Shown piece after piece: positions 9,640 to 22,736 of a stretch of 64,000 nt of DNA. The notes beneath the pieces were generated by a model that ran no database searches, was not told where the DNA came from, and saw only the letters and a list, made by a program, of their open reading frames with translations. The translations under genes were made by a program, and so were the position numbers. Source of the stretch: Atriophallophorus winterbourni (lineage: Eukaryota > Platyhelminthes > Trematoda > Plagiorchiida > Microphallidae); contig JACCGJ010012498.1 of NCBI GenBank assembly GCA_013407085.1, forward strand, positions 1-64,000, read 5' to 3'. How positions within the stretch are numbered: the stretch's first letter is position 1; every line of letters begins with the position of its first letter.

Positions 9640-11735
9640 CAAATGGCTTCACACGACTCTTGTCAATCGCAAGACAGTTAGATTGGCTTACTTATCGCAG
9701 TACGCCATTGGAGTTAACGTGGGAAAACGTTTTGTCAAATATCATGAAATTTATAGAAGCTTGTGTTCCCCAGGCTTTTTTCGTCCATTGGTTGCCGGCC
9801 CACCCTGGATGGATAAATCTATTACATGTTTACTCAAAAGACCAAAACGTCTTTGGAAATCATATGCATAGGAGCAATCAGAGAAATCATATGTTGAATA
9901 TAAACAGGTTTGCAACCTTTGCATCAATGAGAAGCGGATAAAGAAAATTGCAATTGAGTTGACCCTGGCAAATAATCGAAAGCATGCCCGAAGCTATTTA
10001 TTGCTTATATGCGCGAGACGACGAAAACGTCTTCACATTTAACAACTTTAATGAAACAGTAGGTAAGCTAATTGATAGAGTTTCTATGAAGTCTGAGTTG
10101 TTCACTACGCAGTATGCCTCCTTAAATTTTTCGATAACTGATCAAAACGCAGTGCTTCAATGTCTAGAAATGGCTTGACATACAATGCTCCAGGAGTCAT
10201 CTGCACCAAATCTAAGAGCTAATAGCAATCATAGATGATCCACTGACCCATATAATCCAAATATTCATGGATTTATCTTGCTTGCCTAACAGCTGGAAAG
10301 AATATATCATCAAGTCGATGTTCAACGGAGGGGATTCTCGTTTAACTTTCAGCTATCGACCTGTTACTTTAACACCAGTTTTCAGGATGAATAGGGAACG
10401 TATAGTGGTGAATGAGCTGGAGAATTGTATGCTAAAATCGATAAGCTTAATCGCGGAACAGCATTGTATCACTAAACATTGATCATATGTCTCGAGGCTA
10501 TTGACAACGCGTGAGAACTGGTGCGAGCTAATCGATTCAGTTATTTCGGTTGTTTTAATTTTTATGGACTTTAGCAAAGCGTTCGATCATGTACCACATG
10601 GCCATCTGATTGCGAAGCTGAATGGACTGAATATCAACGGCAATCTGCCTGAATTTACTCTTTGGGCGGAATAATAGAAATTGTGTGAAAAAGGCCATTA
10701 CTGAGCCCGGTAATGCGACCTTAGGTGTCCAACAAGGGTTACTTCTCGGTCCATTATTTCTGTTTAAAACGTTTGTTGATTTAAAAACTGGGATCCAATC
10801 AAATTGGTTTTTATTTGCAGACCATCTTAAATTATAGGCTTCGGCATGTACGCTGGAGGAATGCTTGAGCACGCAGGAATAATGTAACAAAATTGTGGCC
10901 TGGTCTAATAAGTGGTTGATATCAGTTAACCACCAAAAATATGCCTTTCTTCACCTGAAATCTGGTCGGTTGCATCGATTATTTCCATCGAAAGCAATAC
11001 TGTTTAACATCTGGCTGACGAGAAAAACCTTTAAGTTCTAGCATCCGACTCGTTGAAATCAAAAGCTGATTCTATCAAAAAAAATGGCATAGCTAACCGC
11101 TTTATTTGAACAATTCGCAGATGGTTTTCTGTTAATCCAGCTGTTACTTTCAAGGTATAATAGAGCGTGCATATCAGGCCCATCATTACGTGTGGACGTT
11201 TAATGGTCTACCCACAAACTACAAAAGAATGTAGTGCGCTGGAGCGAGTGCAATGCCGTATAACCTAAGATGGTTTCCAGTATAAAATCATTGAGTGTTG
11301 ACGAAAATGCCACTTGTTATCGCTCGAGTATGGCTGAATCGGGTATGTTTAACTGATGACAAAACGGATCTTACGAGTAATGAGCTGTCGATGTATTTCA
11401 CGCTCATGGCGAATATCAAAACGCTAGATAATGATGTTAAGCTTATGAAGCGGATAACAAAACGGGTTGCTGCGAATTGCACTTCATTCAACAGAATTGT
11501 GAACACATGGAATGCCCTTTCTAAAAGTCTTTGCGGCAAACACGTAAGAACACGTCTAACATGTACTTCATACATGCTTACATGCTGTTTTAAGGAGGCA
11601 ATCCACCGTGAAATGAAACCCGTTAGTCTGAACGGCGATCATGTCAGAGGCTATTTTAATGAACAGAATGAGACGCGGCTGACAAGGTGCAACCCTCTGC
11701 AGTACATATAGGAGAAGAAGGAGTAGAAAAAGAAT
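9640..11735 (+). pseudogene. Old CR1-like reverse transcriptase, heavily mutated
   Basis: Short frames interrupted by many stops keep recognisable RT blocks: FMDFSKAFDHVPHGHLIAKL at about 10560, a GVQQGLLLGPLFLF block at about 10729, FADHLKL in place of FADD at about 10818, and the C-terminal FNRIVNTWNALSKSL at about 11490. This is the most decayed LINE copy in the window. A family-1 hammerhead repeat follows directly. Confidence 0.7.
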
Positions 11736-11765
11736 CACATATTGATTCCTAGTCAATCATTCGGG

Positions 11766-12222
11766 GCGCACATGGATGAGCAAAGTATTTGAGCTCAAAT
11801 CCCAAGCACTAACACACCGCAAGCGGTTTCTTGCTGTTTGCATCATCAGGTGGAGACATTAAGATTAGGCTCAGTGAGCCTTCAAACTGCGGATAAGTGG
11901 TAAACAAAGTTATACTTGAATGCCACTGTTGCATATGGTTCGTAAAACGAAGAACGGTGTTCAAACACATAATCACATAATTATTGGTCAAGCACTCAAG
12001 ACGCTCATGGATGTCCAAAGTAATGTGTTACTCACATCCCGCGCACTTACCCACTACTACCGGTTTCTGGTTGGTTGTCGGCTTTACGTGCGGCAGATGT
12101 GAGCAGCACATAACTTCGGTCATACAAGATCGCCTTGAGTGCTTGACCAGTAATCACTATTCGATATTGTGTTTGAACAACATGGTTAGTTTTACGAACC
12201 CTATGTAACAGCGACATTGAAG
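11766..12222 (-). repeat. Tandem copy of hammerhead repeat family 1 (about 1.9 units)
   Basis: On the minus strand two units lie head to tail. The GAAAC core of the ribozyme occurs near 12067 and again near 11830, giving a monomer of about 237 bp. Between them are the shared landmarks GTGAGTAACACATTACTTTG, a GAGTGCTTGACCA block and GCAACAGTGGCATTCAAGTA. The left unit keeps CTGATGA (11843-11849) and GAAAC (11826-11830), but its third stem is altered. The right unit has lost the CTGATGA. No protein is encoded. The arrangement matches short non-autonomous retroelements that amplify through circular RNA (retrozymes). Confidence 0.75.
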
Positions 12223-12910
12223 TGTTGTTGTTGTTGGCCTCCTTCGGTCGATGTAGACCATGGATGTACATCACAATCGCATGAATTTCATGTTTTACAG
12301 CTTTTTGAATGACTAAACATTCCGATTCGGGAGGAACAATCTCTCCCGCAGCGCTTGCAACGATAGTCAGAACTCTGTTGTAGGGCGTCAGTTACACGCC
12401 GGCGGCGTGATCTGCGTTTAGCAGCCAAGAGCTGTATGTGCTCCTCCCCAGCTTGCAGACGACGTGTCTAGCGAGAGGTTATCCGCAATGGTTGAAACAA
12501 GATATGTGAAATTATTTACTGGTTCAAGCTGACAGCTTCCGACAGTGATGATTAGAGGCGATACAGTCCATTGACCAAGGACTTTGGTCTTGCTCATGCT
12601 GATTGTTAGCCCAAAGTCTTTGCACGCCGACGAAAAACAGTTCATTAGCGAGTGAAGGTGCTGTTAGGAGTGAGAAATAAAGGCTGCATTGTCGGCAAAC
12701 AACAGGTCACGGATCAGCACATCCCGTGCTTTGGTTTGTGCTCTCAACTGGTTAAGGTTGAAGAGCTTACCATCACTTCACGTGCGTTTGTAATTGCCTT
12801 CTGTCCTCGTCCTAAAAGCGTGCTTCAGAAGCAGAGCACAGAAAATACCGAACAGCGTGGAAGCAAAAACACACACTTGTTTGACGCCTCGGCGAATTTG
12901 AAAAGCTTCT
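12223..12910 (-). pseudogene. C-terminal fragment of a second LINE family
   Basis: The minus strand shows a late-RT segment (DFGLTISMSKTKVLGQ followed by NNFTYLVSTIADNLSLD), the pattern of L1/RTE-like elements after the catalytic Asp pair, and runs on into a Cys-rich C-terminal end. The same C-terminus is found at 27.6 kb, and the RT segment again at 48.5 kb. The copy ends in a (TGTTG)n-like tail at 12222-12237 and abuts the family-1 repeat. Clade is uncertain. Confidence 0.6.
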
Positions 12911-12954
12911 GAAATAGACATTAAAGTAAAACTTTGTTAATCAACTGTCCAATC

Positions 12955-13170
12955 TTTCAAGACTCAATGAACCTAATTGTACTGTCTCCACATAATGACT
13001 GAAAATAACAAGAAACCCGTAGTAGTGTGTAATTGCGGAGGATGTGATTAACATTAAGTTGGTCATCCATGAGCGCCTTTAGCGCATGATTATTATTCAC
13101 TATGCGATCCTGTGTTTAAACACCGTGGTTAGTTGTACTTACCAAATGTAGCAGTGGCATTCAGTTTATT
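12955..13170 (+). repeat. Hammerhead repeat family 1, degraded
   Basis: Plus-strand copy with the family landmarks around GTAGTAGTGTGTAATTGCGG, a GGTCATCCATGAGCGCC block and GTAGCAGTGGCATTCA. The core has decayed (CATAATGACTG instead of CCTGATGACGG), so self-cleavage is not expected. Confidence 0.65.
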
Positions 13171-16100
13171 CTAGTTAAAAAAGTAAATCTATAAGTAGCA
13201 ATACGAACTCCATCTAGTTAAGCTCAATTAAAATTTTACAGTGTCGACGAAAGGTATACACTACGGATGAATTAAGTCCTCACATGTGGCAACTAGGATC
13301 ATGTACCAGTATATACCTGTTGCAAAGGAAAATCATCGACGCTTCTAATTCGTCTCTATATAGGCAAACGAAACATGTTGTCGTCATTTCAGTTTAGTCT
13401 TTTGTTCGTTAAGATCACTATCAATATTAAACCAAGCACTGATCATTGCCGAACAACGCTAGAGACATCAAAATTTTGACATAATACGTACACATACTAT
13501 GATGTATCGTTTGCTAAATCAGTTTTGTTTTGATTTGTAATTTTCCCGTTCTAGATGATATTTCGTTTAAGTATGTCGAAAGATTTATAAATGTCGGCTT
13601 CACATAATCGTAGCAGCCAGCATATAAGACATTTTTCACTTATTGCTCGGCCGGAAATTTGATAAAATAACTATTTCGACGGAATCCATGAATTGGTAAT
13701 CAACAAATATTCATTCTTCCCTTGTTAGGCCAATTCTGAATTTCTGATGAAATCAAAATCGTTTTTACTAACGAGATGGTTGTCTCTGGCCTGCAATTTC
13801 GTACGTCAGAACTGCGAACACTTCGCAAATATATTGACTTGTTTCCATTTTAGTCACTTTATTCATGTGTACTATATGACTCAACATGCCTGAAATGATT
13901 AAGAAACTTTTGTATAACAGATTTCGAACAGGAATGACATTCTGTTCGATTGGTTGATTTTCGCATATGCCGGTGCATATGGACCTGATTAATACGTCGC
14001 AAAATGCTGCTAGTTGGTAAGCAGTCAGTTGAATGACACATGTTATTCGAAAATTTATTATTTTCTTTCACAAGCAATTTGATACAACAAATTCAGTATT
14101 GCGATACATCTGATGAACCAAATTCTATTGAAGATAATATTGATTATTATCTCGAAGTTATCAGACGAATCCATTATACAGTCAACTGAATTGTGACCTG
14201 AGATCACCAGTGTCTGCGAAACGTATAAGCTTTGACTGTTATAAGGCACCATTTTCTACCCTTATCCTCAATTTAAATAAATGATTTCAACATGATTTCT
14301 TTCAGAGCGAATCTTGGATCATTTTAGTTTAGAGCTAATAAGCGTAAGAGAAGTGACCAATGTCGTCCCGTCTCCCAGTAATCCAAGTATACAAACTGCT
14401 GACGTAGAAACAGCATAGATAGCACGATAATTGGTTATTTGTCGCGATTTCCTTGATTCCACGTTTAACGCCGCATGATCAATCCATCCAGTTGAAGGCT
14501 TCTCGACGATATTCAACAAATGGTTAGTTCTGACTTGATTATTAGGTCAACAGTATATGGGTGATCTAATGATCTCATACGACTTAATCCATGAACATGT
14601 TAAAAGGCTGCCTAATAATCGAAGGTTCCAACTTAATGGTCAAATGTTCGTGATGTACAATTATCACAGCCTAAATTATTGGGAAGCATGAAACGTCAAT
14701 TATCAGGAACTACTTCAGACGCCATGTTGTTATTTAGCGCAACCCATCAACCATTCAATGGATATGGTCTATAGTTCAGTCGGATAGTGGCAAATTAACA
14801 AAAAATCCACTCATCTGCTGAAGAAATAGTCAGTAATGACCACAGACCATTATAGATACAGTAAACCACATCGTTGTTATTTCTAAATTTTAATGGCTGT
14901 TTGAAGTAAAGTGACATTTTTGTGCTACTAGCACTTTCACATCAAGTCCGTCATATAATGCTACTCAAACGGGCGAATATGAAACAAAAATTTATAATTT
15001 GAAAATCATTTTCTGACAAACAGCCTCTAGCAACCCAATCTTTAAGTCGTGCGACTACACTTTCAACGTGGTGGGTTTGAATCCTAATCGACGCATAATA
15101 TACGTACTGTATTCGTTGATTTTTGTGACTTATCTTTCAATTGGATATAGCTAAATCCTATACCGATTATATCTGATGGAAACATTGATTGCCCCGAAGT
15201 TTTCGATATCTTTGTTAATTATTAATCATTCGGCAGCACCAGATCCTTATAAATATTAAAGGTTTTACTCCACATCGAAATCAGGGGACTTGAATTTCAT
15301 CCTGCTTTGAACGAATTAACACAACATATAATTTACCTGAGTTGAAATTCAAGCTTACTACTGTACATACGCATGTGTAAATGCCGTATATATGACCTTT
15401 ATTCAAAAGTACTTATGTTTTGATGAACATTTCCTCCAGACTGACAAAATTAACTAGCAATATGAGCTCGATATTCCGAAATTATGCAACAAAGTCTGTT
15501 GTTTTCTCCCAGCTAATCAGATCCTCATCTAGTTTCTCATGAGATACAGTGTAAAATAACAGATTTTGTGTAATGCTAAAGCGTAACGGTTTTGATAGTA
15601 CCATTCATTTTTTACTCAAATACCATGCGTCTAGCAACCAGCAGGAAGATTTAGCAGTTAAATGGAATTTGTTTATGGCCGATCGTAAATCATTATGCTA
15701 AGAAATGTGTGAGAAATATTACCGTCAATACTACAGCCAAAAACCGATTGTGTTGTGCGATTATGTTGGATACAAGTACAGCACTACATCAATCAATTAA
15801 AAGCCTCTTCAGCGCTTGACTCGAGTTACCTTGTGGTGCTGTGCTTGTAAAAACATATATAAAAGTGGCTTTCAAATGGGAATTAGTTAAGCAGATGGTT
15901 TCATTGTAGAATAATAAAAACGAAAATACAAGCAGAAAAACGGATATTATATTGTGGATTCATGTGGTGTAATGTAACAAGGCCCAGAATAAAATTGCCA
16001 CTTGATTGCAAATATAGCAGTTCGCTGATTAGTTCCTAGTAATTACGGTTAGGCAGATCTGACAGCACACATACAAATGATATCCCAAAAAGGTACGAGC

Positions 16101-17149
16101 AACAGAAAATCCCATGTTGGATAAAGCAAAGAACGGCACAAAGGTTTTTAGATGTCCATGTACGAATAAGCTGGAAAATATTTCCATATTTCTTCATCAC
16201 ACACACCGGCAATTTTCTAGTGATTTTTGTCAACAGGAATGAGATACTCACGCTTGTAAACAATGGTGAAGTGCTAAAAATACATTGGGTTCAAAGTTAC
16301 ATTTGCATAGGGCTGGCAACAAAAATAAGCTGGTCAATCATTTGTGCACACAATGAACCTGCTGATAAGGATAAACAAGCAAATGGAAAAACTGCATTCT
16401 TATCAAGCAAATGCACACCACAACCGTGTTTTGCTGTTGACAATCGTTAGCTGGAGAGAATAGCATGATCAGTATCTACATGCTCTGAAATAATACTGAA
16501 TGTTTGAAAAAGGTTCGATTTTTGATTACACTCTTGTGTAAGATTGGTGGAGCTCAATGTGTTTTTCAAATGTAGGCAATTTCTATCTATATGTGTTCAA
16601 AGGGATTGAACACAATATATATATTATTTCACACGCTTTTATTTCAAACATCCCACAATTGATTACACAGTATTTTTGATAACTTGGTCAACAATGCTTA
16701 AGTTTTGGCGTAACAGTCGGATCAGAAGTTTATAGTTGTGCTATGGAATCACCAACAGTCACTAATACCTCAACATTTCATAAAGGCATCTATTTTAGAC
16801 AAATGCAACATAAATATAATTGCTTCAAGGGAGGGTATGGATACTATGCGTTTGAATAAGCAACTGTTAGAGATACAGAAATGGTTTCGCTAGTCTCGAA
16901 AAAGTGGAGGAATGGTGAAATAAATTTACCGTGATGCCCCTTTAAATACTTTTAGGTCAACCAATGTGTTTTCATTGTCAACAGGCAAATGAGATTAAAT
17001 GAGTGGGCTTGGAAAAGATAAATAGTTGCATGCATTTAGATAACAGAAGTCCAAGGATCGGTTTCATTTTGATAGCAGTCTTTACATAGGAAGGACAGCC
17101 TCATCTTCATCCATCGAAAATAATAAGAACGCGATGGTAATTACGTTTC
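13171..17149. other. AT-rich region without recognisable genes
   Basis: No frame of coding character and no complete repeat is recognised. A weak tRNA-like B-box stands at 15073-15085 (see separate entry). Short frames exist on both strands but lack splice sites or protein-like composition. Confidence 0.5.
15040..15100 (+). repeat. Possible tRNA-derived SINE head
   Basis: GGGTTTGAATCCTAATCG (15072-15089) resembles a pol III B box (GGTTCGAATCC), preceded at a suitable distance by TTTAAGTCGTGCGAC, which could be a weak A box. No acceptor-stem pairing was found, so it is not called as a tRNA gene. Confidence 0.3.
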
Positions 17150-17830
17150 TCTCTTATTGATCAAACACAATACCCTGAATAGCTGTTTCAGAACTACAAA
17201 GGATGTTCTGCTCAATGCATAAATGCATCCATTGTGGCTTCAGGTATTTCGATTAGACCACATGTGGACTATGTTAATTCTATTTGTAAATTGTGGCTTA
17301 AGCTCGACAAACTTGTACTGAACGGCTTGAAAATAGTTCTACGATGCTGGTCGAACGGCTGGATTTTCTTAGCTACTGAGAACGCCAAAAAAAGCTTAAT
17401 TTATTATTTTTAAATTACTGTAAAATTCTAAACAACCTAATATCGAGGACATGTTACTAATTGATGTAGCGCATCCTTGAAAGTGAATATTAGTGTTTGC
17501 TCACTCCACACGTATGCTTGAGCATAGCTTAAAGGTACGTCATCAACAAAATAGCTTCAACGGTAGCATTCACTTATTCACTGTCGGCGTTGCGCAAAAC
17601 TCAAACGATCTATTCACTTTCGTTGTGTCGATAAATTTCCTTTTCATTTTTTTTAAATATATCTCGATCTGCCTTTGTTCACTTTAATTTACAACGTTTG
17701 AAATACTAAGATTTTATTCACTTCGTGATATTGCACTTCTTTTTCGGCTTTTCAGGTCACGAGATGCTCTCGAGTGGAACTCTCTACGCTTCTTCGTTTA
17801 GCAATTACACCAACACTTGATAGTTCGTGT
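17150..17830 (+). pseudogene. Very degraded CR1-like C-terminal fragment
   Basis: IRPHVDYVNSICKLWLKLDK at about 17250 resembles the region after the RT catalytic core in CR1 proteins (usual pattern IRP.LEY...W.P.L.KD). Near 17750 RLFRSRDALEWNSL recalls the C-terminal R...WNSLP block. Everything between is broken by stops. Confidence 0.35.
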
Positions 17831-20800
17831 ACCATATATACTGGTTACATTTTCAAAATTGTTGACGTTTTACGAAAATATTCTATTGACAATTGACTAA
17901 TAACACAGTTAGATGTTCAACAAAGTATCATTTTGAGATCAATGCTAGATATAATTGCTAAATCAAATTATGGTGCTGCTAAAGCAGCATCAAACATGAT
18001 AAAGCCGTGCAACGAGTTAAATTCTGACTGCTTTTTGCTGCTCAATGCTCCTGCAGTTATATACAATCCATATCTGATTTAGTTAGCTTTTTGGAGTCGA
18101 TTTAGTTAGTTTTTCGCATTAACGAGGATTACCACACAATTAACCACATCTAGATGAATAATGATTAGTCGTTAACTGCTCCAGGCACTATAGACCAATT
18201 ATTTTGTGTCAAGTCGAAACAATCTATATTGAAAGACCTCCGAGCAGTTCAATTTTTTGAGGAAAGCAAAGGAATTATTCTTTTTCGATATTCCTCATCA
18301 AGCTTTACAATGCACGCTTAAGAAAAAAGAATAGATCTGATGAAAATCTACCGATGATACAAATCAATGTCAATGCTTAATGCTACAAAGAATACCCACA
18401 CCAACAGTACCAAAGAAAATGTTATAATTTCGGCTTCAATTTAAAGACAACGCCTCCAGTGACTCATTGACACGCCAGCTCGAACAAACAGTTAACAGAC
18501 TTTCATATCTGGAAAGGTTAGAACAACCTTCGCTAACAAACCAATAAGCAGTTGGCAGCTTAAAGACCCGCGACCACGTAAGGCAATCTTAATAAGCATT
18601 TATCAATTTACCTGTTCCAGTGGAGCAGGATACATTGAGCGTACGATGCGAAAACTGGTAATGCAAATGTCTGAACATCACCTTAGTTGATTAAGCAAAG
18701 ATTTTACTTGGAGGGTGAATAATTCGATTCTAGCTCACCTGATTAGCACGATGCACCGAGTAAACCTGAAAAGGCGCTCTCAGTCTTTCCTTAAACAGTT
18801 GGCTGCAACGTCTTGCAAACAGCTGACGGCGAATGGAAAAACGCATTCAAACCAAACGTTTGCGTCCAAAAACGACTAGTTCTTCATTCTTCGTTACCTT
18901 GATCAACCTCCATATCAACCAGGCAACTTTAAGTAACAACACGTAACATTGATTTTTGTTGATTGGTTGATGTTGATCAGATCTATTTATTTTTTCTTAC
19001 ACATGTATTGTAAAGCTTGATGAGATACACCGAAACGGAATATTTTCGCTTTCATCAAATATTTCAATAAAAATATGTGGATTATAAGTCAAGCTCAAAT
19101 TTTATCACAATATGACTATCAAATAAAAAGTTAATCTCAGATTAATCCGTATTTTCTTGAACTAGAAAACATAATTACTAGAGTACGCAACTAATTTACA
19201 GATAACTGTTTACAACTGACTATTCATTTTTAATAAATAATATTAATAATTAAATGTGATAAATAAATTAGAGTAAAGGAGCTTAAGAACAAATTAATGT
19301 TTCGTAATCAAAAACAAAAAAGCGGCTCTATTATGGTTCTAAATCTGACGACCAGGTTGCGGGCGATGTAGGCGCAATAAACAGTGCTAATAATTAGCAC
19401 ATCAGTAAATATTTCAAAAATAATCCAGTTCATCGAACAGTCACCAGCCCGATAGCATCTCAAGTAATATTCTAAATGTTCACACAATATAATAAACATG
19501 CAGTCCTATTCAAAATGATTTTGCTTGCCAGAAATTATAATTGATTGAAATATTGTGTAAAGCGAGATAAACTTTCAACTTACTATTACAGCTGTAGATT
19601 CACACGAACCTACTAATTAATTTTAATAAATTTTAACTTATAAGTTCTACACTACGTTATTCCATCCTACTCTCCACACTCAAAATACTACAACAAACTT
19701 CGTGTGTTTAAAAATGTGAAGTTTTTCTAAAGAAGCTCAAGGGGCTTCAAATGGATTTAATTTAAAATGTTTATTCTAGGACTGAACTATGTACGCTAAA
19801 ACTAGAATAATACTTCACCGTTGCCCTCGGTATATCCATTTAGAAATTCACTACTAATATTGCTTGCAGTAAAAAATGACCGTTTGTCTGGCAACCATGA
19901 TTAACCTGGGAGTAAGTTTATTTTGGTTAGGGCGGTGAGAGTAAATTGACGCAATCCCATAGGGCGTCTTTGAGCAATCAGAAGCGTCGTATGTTTGATT
20001 GGTATCTAGCAGAAAGTAACTATATTAGTTGCCTGATAGATAAAATATACTCAAACTACGGATTTTTCTCATTCACAACTTTCGATGGGAGGTTACCAAT
20101 TGAGAAATAAATATTTCTACTTAAAAATGGAATAACATATATAAAACCATTCAACTAAGTATAAATATTTTCAAGGTATATAACGCCATCGCATGTTTTA
20201 GCTCTCCACAAACTCATATTGTAATATTTCGAGGATATTCCATCCAGAGAATTGCCAAATATATTTGGAGTTGATGAAATCAAGATGCATGGTACAAGAT
20301 TTATTGTAAAAAGTCAATAGATGTAAAATACCATAGGAAATATGTATAAAATGTTAGCAACATGTACTTTCGTGTTTGCATCCATTAAATGTTATTCTAG
20401 TTTTGACATGGAGTTTGAATATGTCGGCAGAAATGTATGTTTCACACTGAGTGTTTTCAAGAAACTGAGGTGAGGACTCTGTTTTTCAAAATGAAGGATC
20501 GTTTTAAGATCACTTCTTTCGACAATGACACCATTTCTGGCGTTAAACTGTTCCACATCCAAGCGAACACGGAATGTATTAAAGTACCGGCGGATGTGGT
20601 ATTTGAATTGTGACATTGTGATTGGGTGTCGAGAGACTCGAACCAATTTTAAACAGTGGTCTAAAAGGGTGATAAGCAGCATGGATTATTCTGTATGTCA
20701 GTATAAGATCACTAACAATGCGTTTGCGCTCGAAAGTGTACAATTGGAAGCAAGTCAGTCTATGCTAAGAGGGCAGATTCTACAATCTAGTAACAATTTC

Positions 20801-21144
20801 GGTCGCCTTATGATAAATCCTTTCAAAACATACGCCTTGTCAGTAACGAACGGGTGCATAATTTTGTGCTCTGATACTTGTGAACATTGCTCGCGACTCG
20901 CTGATTCTATCTGGATCATTCTTACACCATTCGATTTCGTTTGAAGAGATCTATTAGACACAATCATTTTTCGTGTCCTGTGATCAATATTTCGGAAGTT
21001 CCTAATTTCCACATCACCGTGAAAATTTTTGCACGTGTAAAATTTGTTGTCGCTGTTTTTACTTGCTCGGGACCACTATCATTCGGAAGATCTTCTTCTG
21101 CTGCATTCAACAAGCCGTGTTTCCTTTGTGTGAGAGCGAGTCTA
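17831..21144. other. AT-rich region without recognisable genes
   Basis: No gene is identified. At 20392-21012 frames are open on both strands at once over a locally GC-richer stretch, but neither shows a known domain or clear splice sites. Confidence 0.45.
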
Positions 21145-21577
21145 CGGCTGCGAAAGTAAATAGTTTTTATTACCTTATACCTACTAGTTAATTAAATTTT
21201 TGTTTTTCTTCAAAAATCTTAGCCCCGTTAGTTGTGTACTTTTGCGCATGTGAGCCGCTGTGTTATCTGACCTTGACCCTGTTCACTTGTATCAGATTGA
21301 CGTGGATACACACTGTGAGGAAAATCGACCACTGATCCTGGTCAATCCCACGAGACGTGACACACTGTAGGCTGTTTAGCGGTAAGGTCAAATAAGTGGT
21401 GGTGGGTTGACTACTACTTAATCATGTTCCCTGTCCTGACTATCACCCATGGTCTGACGAAGCTTCTGTGTCAGAAGTGAAACGTTACCCAAAACTGCTC
21501 TAACCGATTGCACTCAAATTTCTTCGCATTATGAATACACGATCAGCCCCAAACATATTCCAATCGGTTATACGTTA
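21145..21577 (+). repeat. Penelope-like element 3' UTR / terminal repeat (copy 1)
   Basis: It matches the sequence that follows the PLE endonuclease domain at 46450-46850, starting around ACCTACTAGTTAATTAAATT and running through GGTCTGACGAAGCTTCTG to CATATTCCAATCGG. The coding part of the element is not present upstream. It contains the hammerhead-like motif at 21451-21489. Confidence 0.75.
21451..21489 (+). ncRNA. Hammerhead-like motif of a Penelope terminal repeat
   Basis: Order of parts: GGT (stem I), CTGACGA (core CUGANGA), stem II CTTCTG-TGT-CAGAAG (six pairs, one or two extra bases at its foot), GAA, a self-complementary ACGT (stem III), T at the cleavage position, then ACC closing stem I. 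PLEs are known to carry minimal hammerheads with very short stem III that may act as dimers. The motif is read by eye and its activity is unknown. Confidence 0.6.
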
Positions 21578-21604
21578 TTATTCCATTTAACTCGTCATTC
21601 AGAA

Positions 21605-21660
21605 GCTTTGTTGAGTATATTGCTTTTTCTAACATACAAATTTTTGAGATCTGAGTTGAA
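21605..21660 (+). repeat. 3' tail of a CR1-like element
   Basis: AGTATATTGCTTTTTCTAAC and the GAGATCTGAG that follows match the end of the CR1-like element at about 45380-45425. Only the tail is present, as expected for a strongly 5'-truncated insertion. Confidence 0.45.
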
Positions 21661-22156
21661 ATTGTCCTGCTTACTTGTGAGTTGTAAATAGTGTACTAAT
21701 TTTATCAAATCAAATTATCCTGACATTACGGCTAGGTACTTTGAAATATAGTAATACTTACGTTATATGAATTTTGATTCATCAGATCGACGGAATTTCA
21801 AGCGTTCAACAAATTTTCCGAAACAAAATAGCTACCAATCCAGTCGAGCAACCGAGAGGCTGTCGCGCCATTACTAATTATTATGCCAGCTAATCTATAC
21901 AAGCTGCCTTTTGGTAACTATGACACAAGAGAAACCAAATTTGAATGATTGAATTTTTGTATTTTATCTGGCTTCAATATGAACGGACACCATTGTGAGC
22001 TTTTCTAGCATTGTATGGATGAAATAGTATATTTTTAGGTAAATTTGATCATCCGCCGCAAATGTCGTTAACACACTTTCGACAACATCGGACAACAAAT
22101 AACATGGGTATGACAAAACAGAGGAATATCAATGTGTAAAATAGTTTACGTTCAAT

Positions 22157-22566
22157 TTATATGAGTGGTTGCCATGATTCAACCCGCTCAGTAATGTTAA
22201 CTGGCGAATTCATGATAGAAAGAAGTTTGTGCACCAAGCAATTCCATTGGTCCACGCCTGATCCAGTGGTGAAAGCGGAGCCACCGATCGCGCATTGACC
22301 AATCAAATGGTTTTTCTCGAAACGACCTTTAGTACATAGAAATAAAATCAGACCCAACGTTGGCTCATTTAGCAGTCGGTTTGTGTCAATTGGAAAACGT
22401 GCGATCTCTCCTCTTGAGCAAGGAATAATCTCGGGAATCCCAGCAAGCGATTCTTTGCTAGGCTTTCCACGATGTCCGATACTGGATTGAATTTCAGTGG
22501 CGGGACTGCGCATAGATGCCAGGATTTTGTCGCCTTTGTATAGAACCGATCTTATATAAACACTGA
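22157..22566 (-). CDS. Synaptotagmin-like gene, last exon (end of C2B)
   Basis: A strong acceptor (TTTCTTTATTTTAG) precedes 22566. The exon reads SVYIRSVLYKGDKIL, then a long variable loop, then HLIGQCAIGG and DQW, and ends VESWQPLI-stop. This follows the C2B pattern of synaptotagmins: the V-Y-[IV]-[KR] strand, a G-rich IG.v.lG strand, the HW-like helix and the terminal W-H-x-L. It starts two bases before a codon boundary, which fits the preceding exon's donor phase. The acidic residues that bind calcium in classic C2B domains are not seen, so calcium-independent membrane binding is likely. About 135 residues lie here. Confidence 0.75.
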
Positions 22567-22700
22567 CTAAAATAAAGAAATGATTTTGATGCTACAGTAG
22601 AAAAATACTTTCACGTGATACTTTGAGTAAATAAATCGATGAAAACGTTACATTATTCACCATATATATTTCAGAATGGACCATCTTCTTCAAAATCCAA

Positions 22701-22736
22701 CTTAATTAAATTAAATTGAATTAAATTAAATTAAAT
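22701..22736. repeat. (TTAAA)n / (AATTA)n simple repeat
   Basis: Imperfect tandem pentanucleotides, 36 bp, within the intron of the synaptotagmin-like gene. Confidence 0.8.

Noticed and set aside
16036..16450. Adjacent frames on opposite strands with hydrophobic stretches.
   Set aside because: Composition is that of AT-rich noncoding DNA; splice signals are weak and no domain is seen.
20392..21012. Open frames on both strands over a GC-richer stretch (139 codons plus strand, 96 and 85 codons minus strand).
   Set aside because: No domain, no convincing splice sites, and the frames overlap in opposite directions, so at most one could be real. Not enough to call a gene.
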